Under the pieces are notes generated by a model. It made no database searches, was not told the origin of the DNA, and worked only from the letters and a program-made list of their open reading frames with translations. A stretch of 23,009 nucleotides of DNA from assembly GCA_002408105.1 (NCBI GenBank), contig DHQM01000188.1, positions 17,339 through 40,347 of the forward strand, in the 5' to 3' direction. The position numbers were made by a program, and so were the translations under genes. Source of the stretch: Gammaproteobacteria bacterium UBA5338. Its GTDB lineage: Bacteria > Pseudomonadota > Gammaproteobacteria > Pseudomonadales > UBA5862. Positions 1 to 8,170 of the stretch are shown one piece after another; positions within the stretch are counted from its first letter, which is position 1; every line of letters begins with the position of its first letter.

Positions 1-6
1 CCACCG

Positions 7-426
7 ATGAAACCTCCTACCCAAATAAGCCACCCCCGATTGTTATTCCTGGGGGTTCTTGCCTTGAGTACCATGACGCCGTCATTTGCCAGCGCAGAAC
101 CGGCCACACCCCCTGCCGACTATTGGCAGCACTGTGCGGTCTGTCATGGCGCAAATGCCCGTGGTGATGGCATGGTAGCGAGCGGTCTCAAGACCCAACC
201 CACCGACTTGACCCGACTGGCGGCACGCAACGGCGGACAGTTTCCTACCGCTCGGGTGCGCAAAGCGATCACCGGGACCCTCGACGAACGCACCATTGCC
301 CGGTTCCATGGACCGGAAGAAATGCCCGTCTGGGGCAATCGCTTCCGAGACGAATCGGACAGCCACACCATTGCCAACGCGCGCATCAACGCGATCGTTG
401 ACTACCTGAAGTCCGTGCAGCGGTAG
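7..426 (+). CDS. Small exported class I cytochrome c, 139 aa
   Basis: Monohaem c-type cytochrome, probably a soluble or loosely attached periplasmic electron carrier. Residues 11-30 form a hydrophobic signal peptide ending near SFASA. The haem-binding motif CAVCH lies at residues 43-47, followed by GANARGDG, which is usual for small c-type cytochromes. The likely sixth ligand is Met106 in the MPVWG motif, and the chain ends with an IVDYLKS helix typical of the fold. The ATG at position 7 gives a complete signal peptide, but only six bases precede it, so its ribosome site and any upstream operon partners are outside the view. The redox partner cannot be told from the sequence. Haem attachment is certain from the motif; the physiological role is not known. 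Confidence 0.88.
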   Translation: MKPPTQISHPRLLFLGVLALSTMTPSFASAEPATPPADYWQHCAVCHGANARGDGMVASGLKTQPTDLTRLAARNGGQFPTARVRKAITGTLDERTIARFHGPEEMPVWGNRFRDESDSHTIANARINAIVDYLKSVQR

Positions 427-511
427 CCAGCCTGAACCGGCAGCACCTGCGGTTGCGGTTTTGGCCGTTGGGCTGAGCAACCGCAGGTGCACAACGGTAC
501 AATCCCCAGCC

Positions 512-1084
512 ATGAACGGCGCGAATGAAGGCCAGGACGAAGTCAACCCGCTATCGGCTGCAGACCGGGCGCTGTTTCACGCCGCCGCAAAGGGCACCCG
601 TCGCCTGCGTACACCCAGAACGGCGCCGCCACCCCGGACATCGGTTCGACCCCAGCAGCGCCATCCACGCCCTGCGCAGGAAGCGACGGACGCAGGCTGG
701 TCCACTCAGCATGAGGACCTTGGTATCAGTGCGCTTTCCACCCTTAGCCACCGTGCACCCGGCGTACCTCAGCGGGTCCTTCAGTCGATGGCCCGCGGGA
801 ATTTCGTCCCACAGCAGCGCCTGGACTTGCACGGCGACAACCTCGAGACGGCGGCGCAGCGGGTGCCAGAAGCCATCACACAGGCCCTGGCTAACCGCCG
901 GCGGCGGCTTCTGGTCGTGCATGGAAAGGGCCACCGGTCGAGCGGTGGGTATCCGCTTTTGAAGACCTGGCTGGCCACACAGCTCCCACGAGACACCCGC
1001 GTTCTGGCATTCCGCAGCGCGGCGGAGAAGGATGGAGGAACCGGCGCGCTCTATCTTCTCCTGCGCAGGCCGGAGCGAGGCTAG
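512..1084 (+). CDS. Smr-domain protein (YdaL/SmrA-like), 190 aa
   Basis: The C-terminal half is a stand-alone Smr domain: LDLHG, then a central VVHGKGHRSSGG segment followed by PLLK, and a terminal GGTGALYLLLRR strand. In the family these mark a small MutS-related domain with nicking or RNA-cleaving activity. The N-terminal 80 residues are arginine- and proline-rich and look disordered, as in proteobacterial SmrA/YdaL proteins. I start the gene at ATG 512 rather than at the in-frame codon 461, because the extra 17 residues carry no conserved sequence. It lies about 85 bases after the cytochrome gene. Substrate and cellular role of this subfamily are poorly defined, so only the domain call is firm. 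Confidence 0.85.
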   Translation: MNGANEGQDEVNPLSAADRALFHAAAKGTRRLRTPRTAPPPRTSVRPQQRHPRPAQEATDAGWSTQHEDLGISALSTLSHRAPGVPQRVLQSMARGNFVPQQRLDLHGDNLETAAQRVPEAITQALANRRRRLLVVHGKGHRSSGGYPLLKTWLATQLPRDTRVLAFRSAAEKDGGTGALYLLLRRPERG

Positions 1085-1101
1085 CGCACCAGCGGTTCGC
1101 T

Positions 1102-1129
1102 TTGCGCCTCCTTCCACATCCCGTACACT
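1102..1129 (+). promoter_or_regulatory. Possible sigma70 promoter for folE
   Basis: TTGCGC (1102-1107) and TACACT (1124-1129) are separated by 16 bases in the 93-base gap before folE. The predicted start would give a leader of about 40 bases. The match is fair, not perfect, and was found by eye. Confidence 0.35.
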
Positions 1130-1177
1130 CCCTGCGGGCTCGGCTTCACGCCTTACATTCAATCAGCGGTACACCCC

Positions 1178-1735
1178 ATGTCTCTGGATTCAATGCAAGC
1201 GACTTTTTCTCAATTGATCGAAGCCATTGGCGAAGACCCCACGCGGGAGGGTCTGCTCGACACACCCAAACGTGCCGCCAAAGCATTCGCCTTTTTGAAC
1301 CAGGGATACCACCAGGACATCGGCGAGGTGCTGAACAACGCCATCTTCGAGTCGGACAACAATGAAATGGTGCTGGTAAAGAACATCGAGCTGTATTCGA
1401 TGTGTGAGCACCACCTGCTGCCGTTCATCGGCAAGTGCCATGTCGCCTATGTGCCAAGCGGCAAGGTACTCGGGCTGTCCAAAATCGCCCGCATCGTGGA
1501 CATGTACGCGCGGCGACTGCAAATTCAGGAAAACCTGACCAAGCAGATCGCAGACACCATCCAGCAAGTCACCGATGCAGAAGGGGTGGCCGTTATCATC
1601 GAAGCGCAGCATATGTGCATGATGATGCGCGGCGTCGAGAAACAGAACTCGTGCATGACCACTTCAATGATGTTGGGGATCTTTCGCAGCAACCCAAGCA
1701 CCCGCGCCGAAATGCTGTCGCTGATTCGCGACTGA
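1178..1735 (+). CDS. folE: GTP cyclohydrolase I, 185 aa
   Basis: Catalyses GTP to 7,8-dihydroneopterin triphosphate, the first step of tetrahydrofolate synthesis, and feeds queuosine-type pathways in many bacteria. The zinc site is complete: Cys76 and His79 in the [10 protein letters not shown] motif and Cys147 in [10 protein letters not shown]. The EDPTREGL segment near residue 20 and the [18 protein letters not shown] signature (98-115) are typical of the type IA enzyme. Length matches the compact bacterial form, and the C-terminal [15 protein letters not shown] is standard. The ATG at 1178 has only a weak ribosome site, but the N-terminal helix fits the family. The alpha/beta hydrolase gene starts 19 bases after the stop, so the two are likely co-transcribed, though no shared pathway is evident. 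Confidence 0.97.
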   Translation: MSLDSMQATFSQLIEAIGEDPTREGLLDTPKRAAKAFAFLNQGYHQDIGEVLNNAIFESDNNEMVLVKNIELYSMCEHHLLPFIGKCHVAYVPSGKVLGLSKIARIVDMYARRLQIQENLTKQIADTIQQVTDAEGVAVIIEAQHMCMMMRGVEKQNSCMTTSMMLGIFRSNPSTRAEMLSLIRD

Positions 1736-1754
1736 GCCGAGGAGCCCCCAACCC

Positions 1755-2636
1755 ATGAGCACCATTCAAGAAGGAAAAATCCAGGCGAACGGCCTGGAAT
1801 TTGGCTACCTGGAAGCAGGAACTGGTCCCCTGGTCTTGTGCATGCACGGGTTCCCCGACACAGCGAACTCCTATCGGCACCTGTTGCCAGCATTGGCGGA
1901 TGCCGGGTTCCACGCAGTGGCGCCATTCATGCGCGGATACGCACCGAGCCAGATTCCAACGGATGGCGTCTACCAAACTGCGGCGTTCGGACAGGACACA
2001 ATCGCACTCATTGAGGCCCTGGGGTACGAGCAGGCGGACCTCGTCGGCCACGATTGGGGGGCTTCTGCGGTGGCAGCTGCCGCCCTGCTGGCCCCGCAAC
2101 GGGTGCGCCGGATGGTCACCATGGCCGTGCCCTATGGCGGCGGCATGGGCGCTGCGCTCCTGAATGACTGGGCCCAGCAGAAGCGCTCCTGGTACATGTT
2201 TTTCTTTCAGACCGCCCTCGCGGACTACGCCGTTCCGGCCAACGACTTTGCGTTCATCGAAAACCTGTGGCGCGAGTGGTCACCCGGTTGGGAATGGGAT
2301 CGAGAAGACATGGCTGCGCTCAAGGCATGCCTCGCCGCGCCAGGAACACTGCAGGCAGCCCTTGGTTACTACCGCGCAGCGCTCAGTGGGGTTGGGACCA
2401 GTCCCGAGCTTGCCACACTGCAAGCCAAAATCGGCACCACGCCCATCGAAGTGCCGAGTCTACACCTGCACGGCGTCCAAGACGGCTGCATTGGCGTGGA
2501 ACTGACGGCGGACATGGAGCAAATGTTTGCAGCCGGCTTCCGCTGCATCCAAATTGAGGGCTGTGGACATTTTCTGCAGTTGGAGGACCCCGAACGGGTC
2601 AGCCGCGAAATCCTCGCGTTCCTCTGCGCCGACTGA
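1755..2636 (+). CDS. Alpha/beta-hydrolase, epoxide hydrolase/dehalogenase-like, 293 aa
   Basis: An alpha/beta-hydrolase with an aspartate nucleophile. The oxyanion motif HGFP is at residues 31-34, the nucleophile elbow GHDWGA puts Asp100 at the catalytic position, Asp243 lies in GVQDG, and His272 is in GCGHFLQLEDPE. An Asp rather than Ser nucleophile followed by Trp is the pattern of soluble epoxide hydrolases and haloalkane dehalogenases, so ester hydrolysis is less likely. The cap domain (about 125-215) is rich in Trp and Phe. No signal peptide is seen, so it is cytoplasmic. A GAGGAG ribosome site precedes the ATG. The true substrate cannot be deduced, and the neighbouring folE gives no clear hint. 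Confidence 0.85.
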   Translation: MSTIQEGKIQANGLEFGYLEAGTGPLVLCMHGFPDTANSYRHLLPALADAGFHAVAPFMRGYAPSQIPTDGVYQTAAFGQDTIALIEALGYEQADLVGHDWGASAVAAAALLAPQRVRRMVTMAVPYGGGMGAALLNDWAQQKRSWYMFFFQTALADYAVPANDFAFIENLWREWSPGWEWDREDMAALKACLAAPGTLQAALGYYRAALSGVGTSPELATLQAKIGTTPIEVPSLHLHGVQDGCIGVELTADMEQMFAAGFRCIQIEGCGHFLQLEDPERVSREILAFLCAD

Positions 2637-2646
2637 ACGCGAGCTC

Positions 2647-2664
2647 TGGCGGGGTCAACCGCCA
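2647..2664. terminator. Hairpin between convergent genes
   Basis: TGGCGG (2647-2652), a six-base loop and CCGCCA (2659-2664) form a perfect 6-bp stem between the hydrolase stop and the end of the MoaA-like gene. It includes the codons for the terminal Gly-Gly of the latter. There is no T-run, so it is at best a weak bidirectional terminator. Confidence 0.3.
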
Positions 2665-3623
2665 ATGAGCTTCATGACCGTGGTTTCTCCTCGGAAGGCG
2701 AGGGGCTGCTTGTCCGCCATCGCCAGCCCGAGCATGGCCTTCAGCTCTGCGGCTGCAACCAGCATTGGCTGGTCCAGCAACCCCCGCATCGAGTGGTATC
2801 GGCTGTTGCTCAGGCACCCATACAGGTGGCCCTCCGACGACAAGCGCAGCCGGGTGCAAGCACGACAAAACGGTTCGCTCTCGTTGGGGATGATTCCAAA
2901 AGACCCGACTCCAGGCACCTGAAAGCGAACCGCCGTCGAATCATATGGGGCATCGGTTCGTTCATACTGGTGGTGCGCCCCGATGCACTCCAGCAGCTCA
3001 TTCATACCAACGAATTCTCTAGAAAACAGAGCCGGGTTGCGCGCAAGGTGCCCCATTCGCATCAGCTCAATGTAACGCAACTCGAAACCGTTGCGCATGC
3101 AGTAGTCAAGTAGTGGCACCACCTGATCCAGGTTGGAATGACGCATGGGCACCATGTTGACCTTGACCGCCACACCCGCCGCGCGCGCTGCCTCCAATCC
3201 AGCCAGAACGGTCGGCAAATCGCCTCCGCGGGCCATGCGCCGGAAACCATCCGGGTCTAGGCTGTCGAGGCTGACGTTGACGCGCCGGACACCGGTCGCG
3301 GTCAATAACCCGAGTTTACGGCTGAGCCACTGGCCGTTGGTGGTGATCCGCTTGTCAACCAAGGGCACATGCGCCACGGCTTCGAGAAACGGTTCCAGCA
3401 TTGGTGAAATCAGCGGTTCGCCGCCAGTCAAACGCAGCTCGCGAATGTCCGCCACCGCGACCAGCAACTCGACCGCATGGGCGAGCTGTGCACCGCTGAG
3501 TTCTCGATCGGCGCGCACCAGACGCTTGCCACTCGGAACACAGTAGGTGCACGCATAGTTGCAGGCCGCCGTCAGGCTCACCCGCAACTTGCGAAACCGC
3601 CGCCCTTGTTGGTCGACAATCAC
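2655..3623 (-). CDS. moaA: MoaA-like radical SAM enzyme (GTP 3',8-cyclase), 322 aa
   Basis: Probable GTP 3',8-cyclase, first step of molybdenum cofactor synthesis. The radical SAM cluster ligands are Cys21, Cys25 and Cys28 in CNYACTYC, followed by TGGEP. A second C-terminal cluster motif, CRACTRLRLSSEGHLYGC, has the C-x2-C-x13-C spacing of MoaA. The chain ends in Gly-Gly, as MoaA does and as its activity requires. Length (322) is close to the family norm of about 330. The gene starts with GTG at 3623 inside the stop of the phosphoribosyltransferase gene (GTGA overlap), so translation is coupled. No other moa gene lies nearby, so this could be a paralogue with a different substrate. The double-cluster and Gly-Gly pattern favours genuine MoaA. 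Confidence 0.85.
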   Translation of the reverse strand: MIVDQQGRRFRKLRVSLTAACNYACTYCVPSGKRLVRADRELSGAQLAHAVELLVAVADIRELRLTGGEPLISPMLEPFLEAVAHVPLVDKRITTNGQWLSRKLGLLTATGVRRVNVSLDSLDPDGFRRMARGGDLPTVLAGLEAARAAGVAVKVNMVPMRHSNLDQVVPLLDYCMRNGFELRYIELMRMGHLARNPALFSREFVGMNELLECIGAHHQYERTDAPYDSTAVRFQVPGVGSFGIIPNESEPFCRACTRLRLSSEGHLYGCLSNSRYHSMRGLLDQPMLVAAAELKAMLGLAMADKQPLAFRGETTVMKLIGG

Positions 3624-4165
3624 AGTGCGAAAATCCCGGGGGCGTTGCGCAGGTAGCCCTGATAGTCGAGGCCGTAGCCAAACAGATAGCGGTCTTCAGT
3701 GTGCAGGCCGGTAAAGTCTGCACGCATGTCTGGCCGCACTTTGCGGTCGTGGCGCTTGTCGACCAAGACGGCGGTAAACACCTGGTCTGCTCCCGCAGAC
3801 TTACAGTATTCAGTCGCAGCGACGAGGGTCGCCCCCTCGTCCAGGATGTCGTCGAGCAGGAGCAAGGTTCGACCCTTCAGGTCAATCGCGGGTTGCACCC
3901 GCCACCGGACCTCACCCCCTTGGGTCGAGTGGCCATAGCGCCCGATCTGGAGGTAATCCAGCTCCAGAGCGAATTCGAGCTGGGTCAACAGCTTGCCAGC
4001 GAGCACGACACCACCCGTCATGACGCACAGCACCACGGGATTGGTGGCCGCGAGTACCGGCGTCATGGCCGCGGCCATCGCCGAGATTGCAGCCTCGACC
4101 TCGGCCTGGTCATACAACCGCTCCGCTCGGCCGAGCAGTGCACGGTAGTCAGGCACCTGGATCAC
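3620..4165 (-). CDS. hpt: Hypoxanthine-guanine phosphoribosyltransferase, 181 aa
   Basis: Purine salvage enzyme that joins hypoxanthine or guanine to PRPP to give IMP or GMP. The PRPP-binding loop LLLLDDILDEGATL carries Asp105, Asp106 and the general-base position Asp109. VLCVMTGGVVLAG (45-57) forms the first substrate loop, LVDKRHDRK holds the purine-contacting lysine region, and DRYLFGYGLDYQGYLRN closes the hood. I place the start at GTG 4165, which overlaps the stop of the MscS gene by four bases (GTGA). The longer reading upstream has no family similarity. The downstream end also overlaps the MoaA-like gene by four bases. Both substrates of this pair are guanine compounds or their precursors, but a shared role is only inference. 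Confidence 0.92.
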   Translation of the reverse strand: MIQVPDYRALLGRAERLYDQAEVEAAISAMAAAMTPVLAATNPVVLCVMTGGVVLAGKLLTQLEFALELDYLQIGRYGHSTQGGEVRWRVQPAIDLKGRTLLLLDDILDEGATLVAATEYCKSAGADQVFTAVLVDKRHDRKVRPDMRADFTGLHTEDRYLFGYGLDYQGYLRNAPGIFAL

Positions 4166-5277
4166 GGAGCACCGCCCTTGACCTCGCCCGCCGACGGCGC
4201 CTCGAGGTGGAGCCGTGTGGTTGGGTACGCGATGTCGGCACCTGCTGTGTGGATGATTTCCAGAACATCCAGCAGCACCTGTTCTTTGATCGCATGGTAC
4301 TTCGCCCAAACGGTTGTGCGTGTGAAGGCATAGATGAAAAAGTCGAGCGAAGAAGCACCGTAGCGGTTGAAATTGACCATCAGGGTTTTGTCCACATCAA
4401 TCTCTGGGTGGCTGTGCAGGTATTGGCGCACGGATTCAAGGATGCCGGCAAGCTTCTGGTTGTCATCGTAGCGCAGCCCGATGGTCTCGTAGATCCGCCG
4501 GTTGTGCATTCGCGATGGGTTTTCCACCGCGATGCTGGTGAAGGTCGCGTTGGGCACATAGAGCGGCCGCTGATCGAAGGTGCGAATGCGGGTCAACCGC
4601 CAGCCGATCTCTTCCACGGTGCCCTCGATGTCTTTGTCCGGCGAGCGCACCCAATCACCGACACAAAACGGCCGATCCATGTACACCATCAGGCCACCAA
4701 AAAAGTTGGCGAGCAAATCCTTGGCGGCGAATCCGACCGCCAACCCGCCGATGCCGCCGAACGCCAGCACACTGGCGATGCTGAACCCCAGGGTCTGCAA
4801 CACCACAAGCGCCGCGGTGATCAGCACCGAAATCCGCACCAGGCGCCCGATGGCAGCTGCAGTGGTGGGGTCGAGCGGGTCACCGCGGACGTGGGCTGGA
4901 TCCGCAATGTGCTGCTCCGCCTGACGCACAAAACGCACCATGAACCAGGCAAGCAGAAGAACCACGCCGATTTCGCGCGCGGGCATCAGCACCTGCAACC
5001 CTGGTGCCTCGCCCTGGCGCAAGGCGAGCTCAGTCGCACTGGTCAGTCCCACCAGCCAAACCAGCACCCGAACCGGAGCGCGGACGGCCTCAAAAAACGC
5101 ATCGTCCCACAGGGTGTGGGTCTGTTGCAGCCGCCGTTCAAGCCGATCGAGCAGGCGGGCCGTCAAGTGGGCGACCGTGGCCGTCGCCAGGACGATCACA
5201 AAGACCCGGAGAACCCAGCGGTTGTGTGGGGCAACTGTCGACAGGGCAGCCTCCCACAGGCCGTGCAGCAACTCCAT
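4162..5277 (-). CDS. MscS-family mechanosensitive channel, 371 aa
   Basis: Inner-membrane mechanosensitive channel that opens on hypo-osmotic swelling. Hydrophobic helices lie roughly at residues 20-40, 68-88, 100-120, 145-163 and 165-187. The last is the pore-lining TM3 and continues into the conserved GGIGGLAVGFAAKDLLANFFGG region. It is followed by the beta-domain signature DRPFCVGDWVR, then VEEIGWRLTRIRTFD and YVPNATF. Five helices rather than three, and the overall length, point to a YnaI/YbdG-like member rather than the short MscS. The C-terminal 100 residues form the cytoplasmic vestibule. It starts 10 bases after nagZ and overlaps hpt, so it sits in the middle of an operon. Confidence 0.93.
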   Translation of the reverse strand: MELLHGLWEAALSTVAPHNRWVLRVFVIVLATATVAHLTARLLDRLERRLQQTHTLWDDAFFEAVRAPVRVLVWLVGLTSATELALRQGEAPGLQVLMPAREIGVVLLLAWFMVRFVRQAEQHIADPAHVRGDPLDPTTAAAIGRLVRISVLITAALVVLQTLGFSIASVLAFGGIGGLAVGFAAKDLLANFFGGLMVYMDRPFCVGDWVRSPDKDIEGTVEEIGWRLTRIRTFDQRPLYVPNATFTSIAVENPSRMHNRRIYETIGLRYDDNQKLAGILESVRQYLHSHPEIDVDKTLMVNFNRYGASSLDFFIYAFTRTTVWAKYHAIKEQVLLDVLEIIHTAGADIAYPTTRLHLEAPSAGEVKGGAP

Positions 5278-5287
5278 ACCGAATCAA

Positions 5288-6310
5288 CTACCCAGCCGAT
5301 TCAGCCACAAGCGCACGCAGTGCAGCGAGTTCAGTGGCTTGCACCACCGAATCGCACGACCGATGCAGCCGCTGCGCTGCCCGTGCCGCGCGGTGACCGG
5401 CCGCCTCAAGGGCGCCAAGCGCTGCATCGGCGCCGGCGCTGTCGTTGCAGACCAGCACCCGGTCGCAGCCCGCGTCAATGGCTGCTCGTACCCGCGCTGG
5501 CATTTCGCCCACTCCCGCAGCACCCCGCATCGCCAGGTCGTCACTGAACACCAGGCCTTCGAATCCACACCGCTGCCGCAAAATGCGCTGCAACCACCAG
5601 CGAGAGAAGGTCGCCACCTCAGGGTCGCAAGCGGGGTAGTGCACATGGGCCGTCATCACTCCGGCCAGTCTTTCAGCCAGGGCAGCGAAAGGCACAAGGT
5701 CCAGCGATTCAATGGTGGCAAAGTCACGGGCATCAGTCGGCAATTCCACGTGGGAGTCCGCCACCACGCCGCCGTGGCCTGGGTAATGCTTGCCCACAGT
5801 GGGCATGCCGACCGAAGCCGCGCCGTCGATCCAGGCGCCCGCCAGGGCGACGATGGCGGACGGTTCGGCGGAAAAACTGCGATGACCGATCACGGCGCTT
5901 CGATCGAGGTCCACATCCAGCACCGGTGCAAAACTCAAGTCGACCCCGACCGCGGCCAGTTCGGCACCACAGAGTCTGCCGCAGGCGCGGGCCAGTTCCA
6001 GCCCTTGCTGCGGGTCCGCAGCGTAGCGTTCACCCAGTGCTGCGGCTGGCGGCAGCAGGGTAAAGCCGTCGCGGAACCGCTGCACACGTCCACCCTCCTG
6101 GTCGACACTGATCACCAGTGACGGGCGCAGGCGGCGAATCTCGCCTGACAATGCCCGAAGCTGCTCTGCGGACTCGTGGTTGCGTTCAAACAACACGACA
6201 CCGCCAACCTGCGGGTGCAGAAGGCGGTCCCGTTCGACATCGGTGAGGCCCGTGCCGGCAAGGTCAATGAAGACTGCGCCGGCCGGCCGATTGGACTGTG
6301 GCGGGCTCAC
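5288..6310 (-). CDS. nagZ: Beta-N-acetylhexosaminidase, 340 aa
   Basis: Cytoplasmic family 3 glycosidase that removes GlcNAc from anhydro-muropeptides during peptidoglycan recycling. DQEGGRVQRF (70-79), the KHYPGHG motif (174-180) with the catalytic Asp-His loop DSHVELPTD just after it, and the nucleophile Asp257 in FSDDLAMRGA are all present. The open frame extends far upstream to 6853, but that part is out-of-frame overlap with the L,D-transpeptidase gene. GTG 6310 is preceded five bases away by GGAGGG and gives the usual NagZ length of about 340, so I choose it. No signal peptide, in line with a cytosolic enzyme. The adjacent L,D-transpeptidase gene supports a cell-wall theme. Confidence 0.95.
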   Translation of the reverse strand: MSPPQSNRPAGAVFIDLAGTGLTDVERDRLLHPQVGGVVLFERNHESAEQLRALSGEIRRLRPSLVISVDQEGGRVQRFRDGFTLLPPAAALGERYAADPQQGLELARACGRLCGAELAAVGVDLSFAPVLDVDLDRSAVIGHRSFSAEPSAIVALAGAWIDGAASVGMPTVGKHYPGHGGVVADSHVELPTDARDFATIESLDLVPFAALAERLAGVMTAHVHYPACDPEVATFSRWWLQRILRQRCGFEGLVFSDDLAMRGAAGVGEMPARVRAAIDAGCDRVLVCNDSAGADAALGALEAAGHRAARAAQRLHRSCDSVVQATELAALRALVAESAG

Positions 6311-6350
6311 CGCGTCCCTCCGCCGTTTTGGTGGACCCGAGCCGCCACCA

Positions 6351-6890
6351 TCACGCGGCCAGGGCGTCCATTGGTGCCTCACCGATGAACACCGGAGTGC
6401 CGGCGGAAACGGCATCAAACAGCCACTCAACGTCGGCACAGGCCATGCGCACGCAGCCATGGGACACGGGCTGGCCAAGTCGGTCGACCTCCGGGGTGCC
6501 GTGAATGTAAATGAAGCGCTTGCCGGTATCGACCGTTCCGAAGCGATTGGCGCCAGGTTCCTCGCCACCGAGCCACAGGATCCGGGTGAGAATCCAGTCG
6601 CGGTCCGGGGCCGCGCCCGCCAGTGCCTCGGACCAGATTTCGCCAGTAAAACGCCGCCCCACGAAGACGCCGCCGCGGGGTACCCCTGTCCCAATCCGCG
6701 CCCGGATCCGGTGCCACCCGCGTGGCGTCTGGCCACTGCCGTTGCGCTCTCCGGCTCCCCGCAGGGCGGTCGATACCTCTTTAATTCCCTGCCAAGCGCC
6801 CGCGCGCCAGAGCCCCAGCCGCTGATCCGCAAGCGACACGAACACGGTGGCATCCGCGCTTCGAACGCCGGGTGTCAACTTTGCATCCAC
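6351..6890 (-). CDS. L,D-transpeptidase catalytic (YkuD) domain protein, 179 aa
   Basis: Carries the YkuD signature: IYIHGTPEVDRLGQPVSHGCVRM with His at the HGT motif and the catalytic Cys146 in SHGCVRM. Family members form or cleave 3-3 cross-links or attach proteins to peptidoglycan. No signal peptide or LysM domain is seen, so the protein may act in the cytoplasm on recycled peptides, as the adjacent nagZ suggests, or be exported in another way. The start is uncertain. The GTG at 6890 lacks a clear ribosome site, and GTG codons about 15 residues downstream, just before the first strand (VFVSLADQRLGLW), are alternatives. It lies 19 bases after the barrel gene and about 40 before nagZ. Confidence 0.85.
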   Translation of the reverse strand: MDAKLTPGVRSADATVFVSLADQRLGLWRAGAWQGIKEVSTALRGAGERNGSGQTPRGWHRIRARIGTGVPRGGVFVGRRFTGEIWSEALAGAAPDRDWILTRILWLGGEEPGANRFGTVDTGKRFIYIHGTPEVDRLGQPVSHGCVRMACADVEWLFDAVSAGTPVFIGEAPMDALAA

Positions 6891-6909
6891 AGATCGACCA
6901 CACTTGCAC

Positions 6910-8169
6910 TCAGAAATAGCGAATCAACTGAAAACGAACGAAGTCGTCCTGCTGGAGATAACCGGTTTTGTTGTCGACGTCTGGCGCAGACAAGGCGGCC
7001 ACGAGGCGGGCGAAGTCAGTGGGCAAGGGATGCCCTCCTGCAAACGCCCGACCTTCTACCACCAGCTTCCAGTCGGAGTTCAGGCGGCGACTCGCTTCAA
7101 GCCACCAGACGCGCTCGCGGGTCTCGGGATCCAGATAGACGCCAAGCAAACCCTCGGTCCCGCGCAGGTCGTTGGCCACCCAGCGTGCCGCCACAAAGAC
7201 ATCCTGTTCGAACACTTGGTTCTGCGCCGAATCGCCCCGTTCGTCCCAGTTGTACTCCACCACCCAGCCCAGGTCACTGCGGGTACCCAGCACCCCACCC
7301 TGGGTGAACTCAAACCCGAACACTGCTGCGGCATACCTCGGAGTAAAAAAACCACTGCGAGAGATCGCCTCCAACTTCCAGACCCAGCCTCCGGCAAGGT
7401 ACTGGGCTTCCAATCCGGTTTGATCAATGGTCGGATAGTGCGCCACCAGAGATTCTGTTGGTGTGGGCACACCCCCCACGAGCGCTATGGCAGGGCGCAA
7501 TTGAGGTTCACGGCTGGTGCCGGAAAAATGCGAAACCGCAAAGTTCCAGTCGCCGATGTAGTGGGTCCAGCGCAGCGCCCACGACAGGTGCCCCTCTTCT
7601 CTGTCCGACTCATACTCGGCGCCGTCTACCGGGAAGGGCGGACCGACCCGGCCATCCACTCCAGGAAAGGTGCGCTCCCGAAAGCCACTGAGGAGAAAAA
7701 AGTCGAAAATTCCATAGGGACGCTCCACCGACAGATTGACCATCGGCTGTCCGAGCTTTTCCTCGCCATCCAGGGCAAGCACCAGGTCGGACTGGTTGAT
7801 GATGTCCACCAGGTGTTGCGACTCCGCCACGCCCCAGAACACCCGCCGCACCCCGGAGCGCAACTCCCAGCCTTCGCCGAGGTGGAGCCAGCTCAGTTCA
7901 CGCAAGTCTGCATGGGTCCGCTCGTCATCCTCGGCGTCCCACCAGAATCCAGAAACAAGGGTGAGGGCGTCGTCGCCGCCGTTCCAACTGGTGAACCACT
8001 CCAACTCGGTCCAGGCAGCGGGGAACAGCTGCTCGTCGGTGCGTGCGCCCTGATCCGGGAAGGCCCGAACCTCGAACCCCACTTCGGCCTTGAAGTTCGT
8101 CGCTGTGGCCAGTGGCGTCATGGACGCCGCCAGAATCCAGGCAACCAATTTGAACCAGCGAGCCCCCAC
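6910..8169 (-). CDS. Putative outer-membrane beta-barrel protein, 419 aa
   Basis: I do not recognise a named family with certainty. An N-terminal signal peptide (about 1-23, ending PLATA) is followed by many alternating hydrophobic strands rich in Trp and Tyr, such as WLHLGEGWELRSGVRRVFW and LSWALRWTHYIGDWNFAVSHF. The chain ends in a final strand with terminal Phe (VRFQLIRYF), the standard signal for outer-membrane barrel assembly. Size and strand content suit a porin-like barrel of about 14-18 strands. Its start lies one base after the stop of the LolA-like gene, so the two form a pair. In other bacteria such pairs accompany MMPL/RND exporters that move lipids or hydrophobic compounds, but no exporter is present here. 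Confidence 0.75.
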   Translation of the reverse strand: MGARWFKLVAWILAASMTPLATATNFKAEVGFEVRAFPDQGARTDEQLFPAAWTELEWFTSWNGGDDALTLVSGFWWDAEDDERTHADLRELSWLHLGEGWELRSGVRRVFWGVAESQHLVDIINQSDLVLALDGEEKLGQPMVNLSVERPYGIFDFFLLSGFRERTFPGVDGRVGPPFPVDGAEYESDREEGHLSWALRWTHYIGDWNFAVSHFSGTSREPQLRPAIALVGGVPTPTESLVAHYPTIDQTGLEAQYLAGGWVWKLEAISRSGFFTPRYAAAVFGFEFTQGGVLGTRSDLGWVVEYNWDERGDSAQNQVFEQDVFVAARWVANDLRGTEGLLGVYLDPETRERVWWLEASRRLNSDWKLVVEGRAFAGGHPLPTDFARLVAALSAPDVDNKTGYLQQDDFVRFQLIRYF

Positions 8170-8170
8170 G

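Noticed and set aside
4087..5547. Plus-strand open frame of 486 codons opposite the MscS gene
   Set aside because: Antisense shadow of the MscS and nagZ ends; no family motif, while the opposite strand has complete MscS signatures.
6311..6853. N-terminal extension of nagZ by about 180 codons
   Set aside because: Out-of-frame overlap with the YkuD gene. A strong GGAGGG site before GTG 6310 and normal NagZ length support the shorter gene.
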